Below are positions 57,904-64,000 of a stretch of 64,000 nt of DNA, in pieces (position 1 is the first letter of the stretch; the number at the start of each line of letters is the position of its first letter). The stretch is taken from positions 1 to 64,000 of the forward strand of contig JAMCWB010000004.1 of NCBI GenBank assembly GCA_023475025.1. The letters are read 5' to 3'. Origin of the DNA: Gammaproteobacteria bacterium. Lineage in GTDB: Bacteria; Pseudomonadota; Gammaproteobacteria; Pseudomonadales; Pseudomonadaceae. Position numbers and translations under genes: made by a program. The notes under the pieces were generated by a model. That model did not search any database, was not told where the DNA came from, and was given only the letters and a program-made list of their open reading frames with translations.

Positions 57904-59118
57904 ATGACTGATCACCACCCGCCACTACCCGCCAACCTCGCCTGGGCCGATGGCAGCGATGCACCGGAAAAAAGCCTGCTGAATATCGGCTTTATGCCAC
58001 TGACCGACTCGGCCTCCCTGATCGTGGCGGCAACCCAGGGTTTTGGCCAACCCTATGGGCTGAGCCTGCAGTTGCGACGCCAGTCCTCCTGGTCTGCGTT
58101 GCGCGACCGCTTGCTCACCGGTGAACTGGATGCCGCTCAGGGACTTTATGGTCTGACCTACGGCATGCATCTGGGACTAACCGCCCAGCAGACACCCATG
58201 ACGGTGCTTATGGGGCTGAACCAGAACGGGCAAAGCATCCACCTGTCCAAAGCCTTGCTGGAGGCTGGCGTTACCGATGGCATCTCACTTGCGCGCCATA
58301 TCCGGCAATCGCCACACCGCCTGACCCTGGCGCATACCTTTCCCGGTGGCACCCATGCCATGTGGCTGCATTACTGGCTGGCGACGCACGGCATTCATCC
58401 AATGCGCGACGTGGATATGCAGGTGGTACCACCGGCACGCATGGTCGAGCATATGCAGGCCGGGCGCATTGATGGTTTTTGTGCCGGTGAACCCTGGGGC
58501 GCCCAGGCAGTCAGTGAGGGCCTGGGCTTTACAGTTACCACCAGTCAGGCCATCTGGCCGAATCACCCGGAAAAAGTGCTGACCTGCACCCAGGCATTCG
58601 TCGATCAGTATCCGAACACAGCACGCGCTCTGATCATGGCAGTGCTGGATGCCAGTCGTTTTATCGATGCCGATGCCGCCAACCGCGACAGCACCGCACA
58701 ACTGATCAGTGGCGACGCCTTTCTGGCGACCCCGGCGGCCACCTTGCTGCCGCGCTTGCAAGGTGACTACAGCGATGGCCGTGGACAGCAATGGGTTGAT
58801 CAGCATCCCCTGCGTTTTTTTGCCGAGGGCGAAGTCAATCCACCCTACCTCTCTGATGGGCTCTGGTTCCTTACCCAGTTCCGCCGCTGGGGCTTGCTCA
58901 AGCAGGACCCGGATTACCTGGCAGTGGCGCAGCAAGTACAACAGCTGGATATCTACCGCGAAGCAGCCGCTGCACTGGGCATTGCCCTGCCATCCAGCCC
59001 GCTACGCGAGAGCCGCTTGTTCGATGGCAGCCTCTGGAATGGAACAGAGCCGGCCACCTATGCCGACAGTTTTCCCATTCAGGCTCGCAGCCCATTGACC
59101 AGACCGGAGCAGGATTAA
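57904..59118 (+). CDS. nasS: Nitrate-sensing regulatory protein NasS
   Basis: The 404-residue protein resembles nitrate-binding ABC receptors (NrtA/CmpA-like: LLNIGFMPLTDSASLIVAATQGFGQPYGL). It has no signal peptide, the mark of NasS, which is cytoplasmic. NasS binds nitrate and, without it, keeps NasT inactive. Further segments ELDAAQGLYGLTYGMHLGL, LAHTFPGGTHAMWLHYWLATHGIHP and FCAGEPWGAQAVSEGLGF fit the family. nasT begins 3 bases after its stop. It is preceded by a terminator-bearing leader. Confidence 0.92.
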   Translation: MTDHHPPLPANLAWADGSDAPEKSLLNIGFMPLTDSASLIVAATQGFGQPYGLSLQLRRQSSWSALRDRLLTGELDAAQGLYGLTYGMHLGLTAQQTPMTVLMGLNQNGQSIHLSKALLEAGVTDGISLARHIRQSPHRLTLAHTFPGGTHAMWLHYWLATHGIHPMRDVDMQVVPPARMVEHMQAGRIDGFCAGEPWGAQAVSEGLGFTVTTSQAIWPNHPEKVLTCTQAFVDQYPNTARALIMAVLDASRFIDADAANRDSTAQLISGDAFLATPAATLLPRLQGDYSDGRGQQWVDQHPLRFFAEGEVNPPYLSDGLWFLTQFRRWGLLKQDPDYLAVAQQVQQLDIYREAAAALGIALPSSPLRESRLFDGSLWNGTEPATYADSFPIQARSPLTRPEQD

Positions 59119-59121
59119 GCA

Positions 59122-59700
59122 ATGCGTATTCTGCTGATCAATGATACCGAGAAAAAAGTTGGTTACCTGAAAGCCGCACTGACCGAAGCAGGCTTTGATG
59201 TCGTGGCTGAATCCGGGCTGGCCATCGACCTGCCTGAGCGGGTCGCGGCCTGCACACCGGATGTCGTGCTGATCGACAGCGACTCACCCGGACGCGATGT
59301 CATGGAGCAGGTGTGCCTGCTGACCCGCGACCAACCGCGCCCGATCGTGCTCTTTACCGATGAGCATGATCCCGGGGTAATGCGCCAGGCGATCAGCTCC
59401 GGGGTCAGCGCCTACATTGTTGAAGGCGTCGACAGCAGCCGCTTGCAGCCCATCCTCGATGTAGCCATGGCGCGCTTTGAAACCGACCAGCAGTACCGCG
59501 CCGAAATTCAGGCCCGTGAGCAGCAGCTGCATGAGCGCAAACGCATCGAAAAAGCCAAAGGTCTGTTGATGACTATGAAAGGTTGCACCGAACCCGAGGC
59601 CTACACCCTGATGCGTCGGCAAGCGATGAGCCGCCAGCAGAAACTGATTGATGTCGCCGAACAGATCATTGCCATGTCCGATATGCTGGGTACCCTCTGA
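59122..59700 (+). CDS. nasT: ANTAR-domain antiterminator NasT
   Basis: The 192-residue protein has a receiver-like domain (about 1-120, with aspartate at LIDSDSPG) and a C-terminal ANTAR domain (about 128-188) with RKRIEKAKGLLMTMKGCTEPEAYTLMRRQAMSRQQKL and DVAEQII. ANTAR proteins bind paired hairpins in leader RNA and prevent intrinsic termination. Released from NasS by nitrate, NasT should switch on nas genes. Three leaders with matching loops lie nearby. The gene is the second in a nasST unit. Confidence 0.94.
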   Translation: MRILLINDTEKKVGYLKAALTEAGFDVVAESGLAIDLPERVAACTPDVVLIDSDSPGRDVMEQVCLLTRDQPRPIVLFTDEHDPGVMRQAISSGVSAYIVEGVDSSRLQPILDVAMARFETDQQYRAEIQAREQQLHERKRIEKAKGLLMTMKGCTEPEAYTLMRRQAMSRQQKLIDVAEQIIAMSDMLGTL

Positions 59701-59747
59701 AGGCCTTGATCCTTGAGGCTGGCATGCTTCCTGCTTTATTCATGGCA

Positions 59748-59767
59748 AGCAGCCAACGGCGGTTGCT
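59748..59767 (+). promoter_or_regulatory. ANTAR-type leader hairpin before nasA
   Basis: Seven base pairs AGCAGCC / GGTTGCT (one G-U) close a six-base loop AACGGC with A at position 1 and G at position 4. It lies 48 bases after the nasT stop and 14 bases before the leader terminator. An upstream hairpin candidate GAGGC-tggcat-GCTTC (59715-59730) lacks the A/G loop bases. The fit to known NasT targets is an inference. Confidence 0.78.
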
Positions 59768-59780
59768 GACCAGACAACGA

Positions 59781-59833
59781 CGTCACTCCCTGACCCGGAC
59801 CAGTTCCGGGGTGGGGGGTGGCGTTTTTTTTTT
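59781..59833 (+). terminator. Strong leader terminator upstream of nasA
   Basis: An 18-bp stem (CCCGG-accagtt-CCGGG core extended by thirteen more positions, one of them a mismatch) is followed by ten T residues at 59824-59833. It lies between nasT and nasA and is the obvious target of NasT antitermination. Confidence 0.93.
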
Positions 59834-59894
59834 GCCGAAACCATCGGGCAAAAATGGCTGGAACCCCGACACTTCGCACTTTGAGGGACCTTGC

Positions 59895-61106
59895 ATGAAT
59901 AAAAGTTTCTGGCAGGCCGGGCACACCCCGACCCTGTTCGCCGCCTTTCTCTACTTCGATCTCAGCTTTATGGTCTGGTATGTACTAGGCCCTCTGGCGG
60001 TGCAGATCGCAACTGATTTGGGCCTGAGCGCACAAGAACGGGGCATGATGGTCGCCACGCCTATCCTTGCGGGTGCCATTCTGCGTTTACTGCTCGGTTT
60101 TCTCGCTGACCGTACGTCACCGAAAGCTGCCGGCATCTTTGGCCAGATCGTGGTTATATTTGCCCTGCTGGCCGCCTGGATACTCGGCATCAACAGCTAT
60201 CACCAGGCACTCCTCCTCGGCCTCGGCCTCGGTTTTGCCGGTGCGGCATTTGCTGTCGCCTTGCCGCTGGCTTCACAGTGGTACCCCGCAGAACACCAGG
60301 GTAAAGCCATGGGCATTGCTGGCGCCGGCAATTCCGGTACCGTGCTGGCCGCCCTGTTTGCCCCGGGCCTGGCTTACCTGTTTGGTTGGCAGAATGTCTT
60401 CGGTCTGGCGCTGATTCCTTTGGTTGCCACGCTGATCATTTTCATCATGGTCGCCCGCAACGCACCACAACGCCCCAAGCCCAAGGCCGCCAAGGATTAT
60501 CTGTTGGCATTGAACGACCGCGACAGCTGGTGGTTCATGTTTTTCTACAGCGTGACCTTTGGTGGTTTTATTGGCTTGGCCAGCGCCCTGCCCGGCTATT
60601 TCAATGATCAGTACGGCCTCAACCCCGTGATTGCAGGCTATTACACGGCCGCCTGTGTCATGGCCGGCAGTCTGATGCGGCCGCTGGGCGGCGCGTTGGC
60701 AGACCGTATCGGCGGCATTCGTTCGCTGCTGTTCATGTACGCCATCGCAGCCACCTGTATTGCTCTGGTCGGCTTCAATCTGAACAGCTCCTATGCCGCC
60801 TTGGCATTATTTGTCATTGCCATGCTCGGTCTGGGTGCCGGCAACGGTGCCGTGTTCCAGCTGGTACCACAACGCTTCTACCGTGAAATCGGCGTGATGA
60901 CTGGCCTTATCGGTATGGCCGGCGGGGTCGGTGGTTTTGCCCTGGCAGCTGGCCTGGGTGCGATCAAGCAGCACACGGGTGAATACCAGTTGGGCCTATG
61001 GCTGTTTGCTGTACTCGGCGTACTGGCACTGATCGGCCTGTACAACGTAAAGCGCCGCTGGCGCACCACCTGGGGTTCGTCCTCAGCGACCTCAGCAAGG
61101 GTCTGA
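59895..61106 (+). CDS. nasA: MFS nitrate/nitrite transporter
   Basis: The 403-residue protein has 12 predicted helices of the NarK/NasA family. The two nitrate signature regions are GIAGAGNSGTVLAALFAPGLAYLFGW (about 140) and GLGAGNGAVFQLVPQRFYREIGVMTGLIG (about 318). The track ORF begins at 59706, within the leader; ATG at 59895 has GAGGGA 6 bases upstream and begins the first helix. It imports nitrate for assimilation. The kinase gene begins 1 base after its stop codon. Confidence 0.92.
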   Translation: MNKSFWQAGHTPTLFAAFLYFDLSFMVWYVLGPLAVQIATDLGLSAQERGMMVATPILAGAILRLLLGFLADRTSPKAAGIFGQIVVIFALLAAWILGINSYHQALLLGLGLGFAGAAFAVALPLASQWYPAEHQGKAMGIAGAGNSGTVLAALFAPGLAYLFGWQNVFGLALIPLVATLIIFIMVARNAPQRPKPKAAKDYLLALNDRDSWWFMFFYSVTFGGFIGLASALPGYFNDQYGLNPVIAGYYTAACVMAGSLMRPLGGALADRIGGIRSLLFMYAIAATCIALVGFNLNSSYAALALFVIAMLGLGAGNGAVFQLVPQRFYREIGVMTGLIGMAGGVGGFALAAGLGAIKQHTGEYQLGLWLFAVLGVLALIGLYNVKRRWRTTWGSSSATSARV

Positions 61107-61107
61107 T

Positions 61108-62757
61108 ATGGGCCTGCAGATACGCACTGACGAGGCCAGCGCCGCTGGCCCACGCAAAGACAATCAGGATGCCCTGCGCGTGGCTACGCCTGCGCCAGCA
61201 CTGGCAACCAGCAAGGGGCACCTGGCGGCACTCGCCGATGGTGTCAGCCAGTGCCGCGATGGTGGCCTGGCCGCCAGGGCAACCCTGCAGGCACTGGCGC
61301 TGGATTATTATTCAACGCCAGAAACCTGGTCGGTTACCCAGTCACTTGAGCGCTTGTTGAATGCGCACAATCGCTGGCTGCGCGCCAACGGCGGTGGCCA
61401 GCCTCTGTTGACCACCCTGAGCTGCCTGATATTGCGAGGACGGCGCTATACCCTGGCGCACATTGGTGATTGCCGGGTCTACCTGCTGCGTGATGGACGC
61501 CTGCAACGACTGACCCAGGAGCACGTATGGGAACAGCCGGACATGCAGCATGTACTCAAGCGTGCCCTGGGTCTGGATGAGTACCCGCTGATTGATTACC
61601 TGGAAGGTGAACTGGAAGCCGGTGATTGTTTTTTGTTGCTCAGCGACGGCGTCTGGGGACACCTCAGTGATAGTGACATTCTGAGCTGCCTGCACCAGAG
61701 CGAACCCTGCAAGGAGCTGGTCAGCCGTGCTTATGCGGCAGGCAGTGAAGACAATGCCAGCGCCTTGCTGATCAGCCTTGACGCCCTGCCAAATGCCAAT
61801 CTGGACGATGTGCTCGGACCAGTCGACGACTATGCCGTACCGCCCAGGCTGAAAGCCGGTCAGCTCTTTGAAGGCTGGCAGGTGCAAGGATTGGCACACA
61901 GCTCACAGCAGTCGCTGTGCTATCAGGTCTCCGATAGCGGGGGCCAACCCTGGCTGTTGAAGACCTTGCCGCCCAACCAAACCGATATCGCCAAGGCTGG
62001 CCGCGAACTCCTGCAAGAGGAATGGTTCTTGCGCCGGGTTGCCAGCCAGTCGGTGCCCGAGCTGCATCCGCTGCCTGAACGCAAGCACCTCTATCTGGTG
62101 ATGCGTGATTATTCCGGTCGCACCCTGGCAGATGCCCAGGCCAGCGAAGGACTCTGGTCGTTGGCGCAACTGCAGCAGCGGGCACCGGCCCTGATCCATG
62201 CCATGGGACTCTTGCATCGGCGCAACCTGATCCACCGCGACATCAAGCCAGACAATGTGCACATCGATAACGATGGCACCCTGCGACTGCTCGATTTTGG
62301 TCTGGCCTGGTGTCCCGGGCTGACCGATTGGCAGCCTGGCTTGCCCGCCGGCACGCCGAGCTATATGGCACCCGAGGTGTTTCAGGGTGCCGAACCCGAC
62401 CCCCAGCAGGATATTTACAGCACGGGTGTCACCCTGTATTACCAACTCACCGGTCACTTTCCCTACGGTGAGATCGAAGCCTTCCAGCGTCCACGCTTTG
62501 GCCGTCCGACACCACCCAGCCGCTATCGTCCGGACCTGCCCAACTGGGTGGACAACTGGTTGCTGAAAGCGCTGGCGAAAGACCCCGAAGACCGCTACGA
62601 GACAGCCGAGGAATGGTTATTGGCCCTGGCACGTGGTGAGGACCTGCTGACCCCGCAAAAACCGCTCATTGAGCGCGAACCGCTGCTGGTCTGGCGAACG
62701 CTGGCGCTGGTTTCGCTGGGCATCAACCTGGCTGGTGCGATTGCCTGGCTGTACTGA
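61108..62757 (+). CDS. PP2C phosphatase - Ser/Thr protein kinase fusion protein
   Basis: The 549-residue protein has an N-terminal PP2C domain (about 1-235) with ALADGVSQCRDGGLAAR in place of the usual ADGMGG, AHIGDCRVYLLRDG (about 115), LLSDGVWGHLSDSD (about 178) and GSEDNASALLISL (about 210). A protein kinase domain (about 250-515) follows with LLKTLPP (catalytic lysine), LIHRDIKPDNVHI (about 375) and LLDFGLAW (about 395), then GTPSYMAPE. A C-terminal membrane segment (LALVSLGINLAGAIAWLY) ends it. It lies in the nas operon, as in P. aeruginosa, so a role in nitrate control is likely but unproven. Confidence 0.9.
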   Translation: MGLQIRTDEASAAGPRKDNQDALRVATPAPALATSKGHLAALADGVSQCRDGGLAARATLQALALDYYSTPETWSVTQSLERLLNAHNRWLRANGGGQPLLTTLSCLILRGRRYTLAHIGDCRVYLLRDGRLQRLTQEHVWEQPDMQHVLKRALGLDEYPLIDYLEGELEAGDCFLLLSDGVWGHLSDSDILSCLHQSEPCKELVSRAYAAGSEDNASALLISLDALPNANLDDVLGPVDDYAVPPRLKAGQLFEGWQVQGLAHSSQQSLCYQVSDSGGQPWLLKTLPPNQTDIAKAGRELLQEEWFLRRVASQSVPELHPLPERKHLYLVMRDYSGRTLADAQASEGLWSLAQLQQRAPALIHAMGLLHRRNLIHRDIKPDNVHIDNDGTLRLLDFGLAWCPGLTDWQPGLPAGTPSYMAPEVFQGAEPDPQQDIYSTGVTLYYQLTGHFPYGEIEAFQRPRFGRPTPPSRYRPDLPNWVDNWLLKALAKDPEDRYETAEEWLLALARGEDLLTPQKPLIEREPLLVWRTLALVSLGINLAGAIAWLY

Positions 62758-62776
62758 GCCAGGCAATCGCACCAGC
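62731..62776. repeat. Perfect 20-bp inverted repeat over the kinase stop codon
   Basis: GCTGGTGCGATTGCCTGGCT (62731-62750) is mirrored perfectly at 62757-62776, with loop gtactg. The stem includes the last codons of the kinase gene and the last base of its stop. No T-run follows. The right arm contains GCACC, the left half of the first NtrC-like site. Confidence 0.9.
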
Positions 62777-62804
62777 GCGGTGCAGACTGCTTCATCAGGG
62801 TGCG
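62768..62804 (+). promoter_or_regulatory. Tandem NtrC-like enhancer sites
   Basis: Site 1, CGCACC-N5-GGTGCA (62768-62784), matches the NtrC consensus TGCACC-N5-GGTGCA at all but one position. Site 2, TGCTTC-N5-GGTGCG (62788-62804), is weaker. Their centres are 20 bases apart, two helical turns, and lie about 107 and 87 bases upstream of the predicted nirB transcript start. Confidence 0.75.
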
Positions 62805-62855
62805 AAAAACCCGCCGCCTGAGCCTGCAAACCCTTGAATCCTCAGGATTTTGAAG

Positions 62856-62872
62856 TTGGCACAAAGACTGCA
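62856..62872 (+). promoter_or_regulatory. Sigma-54 promoter of the nirB operon
   Basis: TTGGCACAAAGACTGCA has GG (62858-62859) and GC (62870-62871) separated by exactly ten bases, with a TGGCAC -24 box. The predicted start is near 62883. This is the RpoN promoter expected for an assimilatory operon under NtrC. Confidence 0.88.
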
Positions 62873-62882
62873 TTAATACTCT

Positions 62883-62934
62883 TAGCTAAGGCAGCTATTA
62901 CATACAGTGCCATTGTCAACGGCGACAGTGCACT
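62883..62934 (+). promoter_or_regulatory. NasT-type paired leader hairpins before nirB
   Basis: Hairpin 1 is TAGCT-aaggc-AGCTA (62883-62897), starting at the predicted transcript start. Hairpin 2 is AGTGC-c-ATTGTC closing AACGGC and pairing with GACAGT-GCACT (62906-62934), an 11-bp stem with one bulged C. The six-base loop is identical to the one before nasA, with A at position 1 and G at position 4. Hairpin 1 has a five-base loop. A further 7-bp stem TCCTGAT/ATCAGGA (62934-62950) follows. Confidence 0.8.
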
Positions 62935-62957
62935 CCTGATCTGATCAGGAACCGGAC

Positions 62958-62998
62958 AAAGGCGTCCTTACCGTGTGAACGGTGGGGACGCCTTTTTT
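62958..62998 (+). terminator. Leader terminator upstream of nirB
   Basis: AAAGGCGTCC / GGACGCCTTT (62958-62967 with 62986-62995) encloses ACCGT-gtga-ACGGT with two wobble pairs between, giving 17 pairs, followed by T residues to 62998. It is a classic rho-independent structure 30 bases before the nirB start, to be overridden by NasT. Confidence 0.93.
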
Positions 62999-63027
62999 GT
63001 TATGCGCTCAAGACTATGGAGCTCAGG

Positions 63028-64000
63028 ATGCAAAAGCTCAAATTGGTGATGGTAGGCAACGGCATGGCAGGGGTTCGTACCCTGGAAGAATTGCTCAAGC
63101 TGACGCCCGATATGTACGACATCACGGTGTTCGGGGCTGAACCGCACCCGAACTACAACCGCATCCTGCTTTCGCCAGTGTTGGCTGGCGAGCAGAATTT
63201 TGATGACATTATTCTCAACCCGCTGGACTGGTATGCCGACAACGGCATCACCCTGCACACTGGCCGCAAGATCGTCGAGATCGACCGCCGCAACTGCAAG
63301 GTGATCGCCGACGATGGCACCGAGGCAGAATATGACCGCTTGCTGCTGGCCACTGGCTCCAACCCTTTCATGCTGCCGATTCCCGGCAATGATCTCGAAG
63401 GGGTAATCGGCTACCGCGATATTGCCGATACCCAGCAAATGATGGACACCGCCAAGACGCACAAACATGCGGTGGTTATCGGTGGTGGTCTGCTCGGCCT
63501 GGAAGCGGCCAACGGTCTGATGATGCGCGGTATGGACGTGACCGTGGTCCACATTGGCGAATGGCTGATGGAGCGCCAGCTCGACCGTAACGCTGGCGAA
63601 CTCTTGCAACAATCGTTGGAAGAGCGCGGCCTGAACTTCCTGTTGCCACAATTTACCAGCGAACTCGTGGATGATGGTCAAGGCCGGGTCAAGACGGTGC
63701 GCTTCAAGGATGGTACTGAGGTACCTGCGGATCTGGTGGTCATGGCTGCCGGTATCCGGCCCAATACCGAACTGGCGGAAAGTGCGGGCCTTGCCTGCAA
63801 CCGCGGCATTCTGGTCAGCGATACGCTGCAGACATTTGATCCGAAAATCTACGCCATCGGCGAATGCGCCAGCCACCGGGGCATCGCCTACGGGCTGGTT
63901 GCCCCCTTGTTTGAGCAGGCCAAGGTCTGTGCCAATCATCTGGCCATGCTCGGCTATGGTCGTTACGAAGGCTCAGTCACCTCGACCAAGTTGAAGGTAA
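63028..64000 (+). CDS. nirB: Assimilatory nitrite reductase large subunit NirB (partial, 3' end outside window)
   Basis: NirB reduces nitrite to ammonium with NADH, using FAD, a 4Fe-4S cluster and sirohaem. Only the first 324 codons are present. The FAD-binding start KLVMVGNGMAGVRTLEELL, the NADH motif VVIGGGLLGLEAANGLMMRGM (about 155) and AIGECASHRGIAYGLVAP (about 280) are visible. ATG at 63028 has GGAG 6 bases upstream; an in-frame ATG at 63016 is less likely. The ORF has no stop and therefore is absent from the track. It is the first gene after the sigma-54 leader. Confidence 0.95.
   Translation, partial: MQKLKLVMVGNGMAGVRTLEELLKLTPDMYDITVFGAEPHPNYNRILLSPVLAGEQNFDDIILNPLDWYADNGITLHTGRKIVEIDRRNCKVIADDGTEAEYDRLLLATGSNPFMLPIPGNDLEGVIGYRDIADTQQMMDTAKTHKHAVVIGGGLLGLEAANGLMMRGMDVTVVHIGEWLMERQLDRNAGELLQQSLEERGLNFLLPQFTSELVDDGQGRVKTVRFKDGTEVPADLVVMAAGIRPNTELAESAGLACNRGILVSDTLQTFDPKIYAIGECASHRGIAYGLVAPLFEQAKVCANHLAMLGYGRYEGSVTSTKLKV

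Noticed and set aside
59715-59730. GAGGC-tggcat-GCTTC as the first ANTAR hairpin before nasA
   Set aside because: The loop has six bases but lacks A at position 1 and G at position 4, so I did not count it as a supported part of the motif.

Overview
The window looks like the chromosome of a gammaproteobacterium of the Pseudomonas lineage. The codon use is GC-rich and the gene content is almost entirely core. From memory, several blocks follow P. aeruginosa order: metZ-purF-cvpA-dedD-folC-accD ... trpF-truA-fimV-usg-asd-leuB-leuD-leuC-lysR; pepN-glpG-phosphoesterase-nadK; gloA-argG-motY-pyrC-rnt; and nasS-nasT-nasA-kinase-nirB. One clear departure is trpBA, which sits between accD and trpF (the arrangement of many other gammaproteobacteria) instead of in a separate trpI-trpBA locus. 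No insertion sequence, prophage, CRISPR array, rRNA or tRNA was recognised.

Layout. 1-354: intergenic repeats, with three palindromes whose outer stems covary and a run of TTCCAGC units. 355-1035: divergent tusA and a small ABM-fold gene. 1072-20627 (minus strand): rlmM, metZ, purF, cvpA, dedD, folC, accD, trpA, trpB, trpF, truA, fimV, usg, asd, leuB, leuD and leuC, a run of biosynthetic genes with many short gaps and overlaps. 20734-27664 (plus): a LysR regulator, a four-PAS GGDEF/EAL protein, a DUF389 membrane protein, a glycine-zipper envelope protein and ppnP. 27679-41890 (minus): a secreted bifunctional-nuclease/PDZ protein, an unknown small protein, an AsmA-like protein, an RND exporter with a YCF48-like partner, pepN with DUF1315 and DUF2797, a rhomboid protease, a phosphoesterase, nadK and a coiled-coil protein. 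42119-54707: an ABC exporter/hydrolase/MlaA operon, dgt, gloA, argG, motY, pyrC and rnt. 53733-57804: a TAXI-type TRAP transporter with a universal stress protein. 57904-64000: the nitrate assimilation cluster nasS-nasT-nasA-kinase/phosphatase-nirB, with nirB cut by the window edge.

The most rewarding region is the nitrate cluster. NasT is an ANTAR-domain antiterminator and NasS its expected nitrate-sensing partner. I found three leaders (before nasS, before nasA and before nirB). Each has a hairpin with a six-base loop AACGGC or AATGGC (A at loop position 1, G at position 4, the feature known for ANTAR RNA targets) followed by an intrinsic terminator. Before nirB there is also a textbook sigma-54 promoter (GG-N10-GC), two NtrC-like sites two helical turns apart, and a predicted transcript start that falls on the first leader hairpin. 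In the nasS leader the ANTAR hairpin and the terminator share bases and cannot both form. The picture is a nitrate and nitrogen-status controlled regulon in which NasT controls its own operon as well as the transporter and nitrite reductase. The protein kinase/PP2C fusion gene lies between nasA and nirB, and its stop codon sits in a perfect 20-bp inverted repeat that touches the NtrC site.

Other non-coding structure worth attention is a 108-base element at 38141-38248, where a 28-bp inverted repeat encloses two further hairpins. Protein residue positions below are approximate counts from the translated track. Family assignments rest on motif recognition only, since no search was run.
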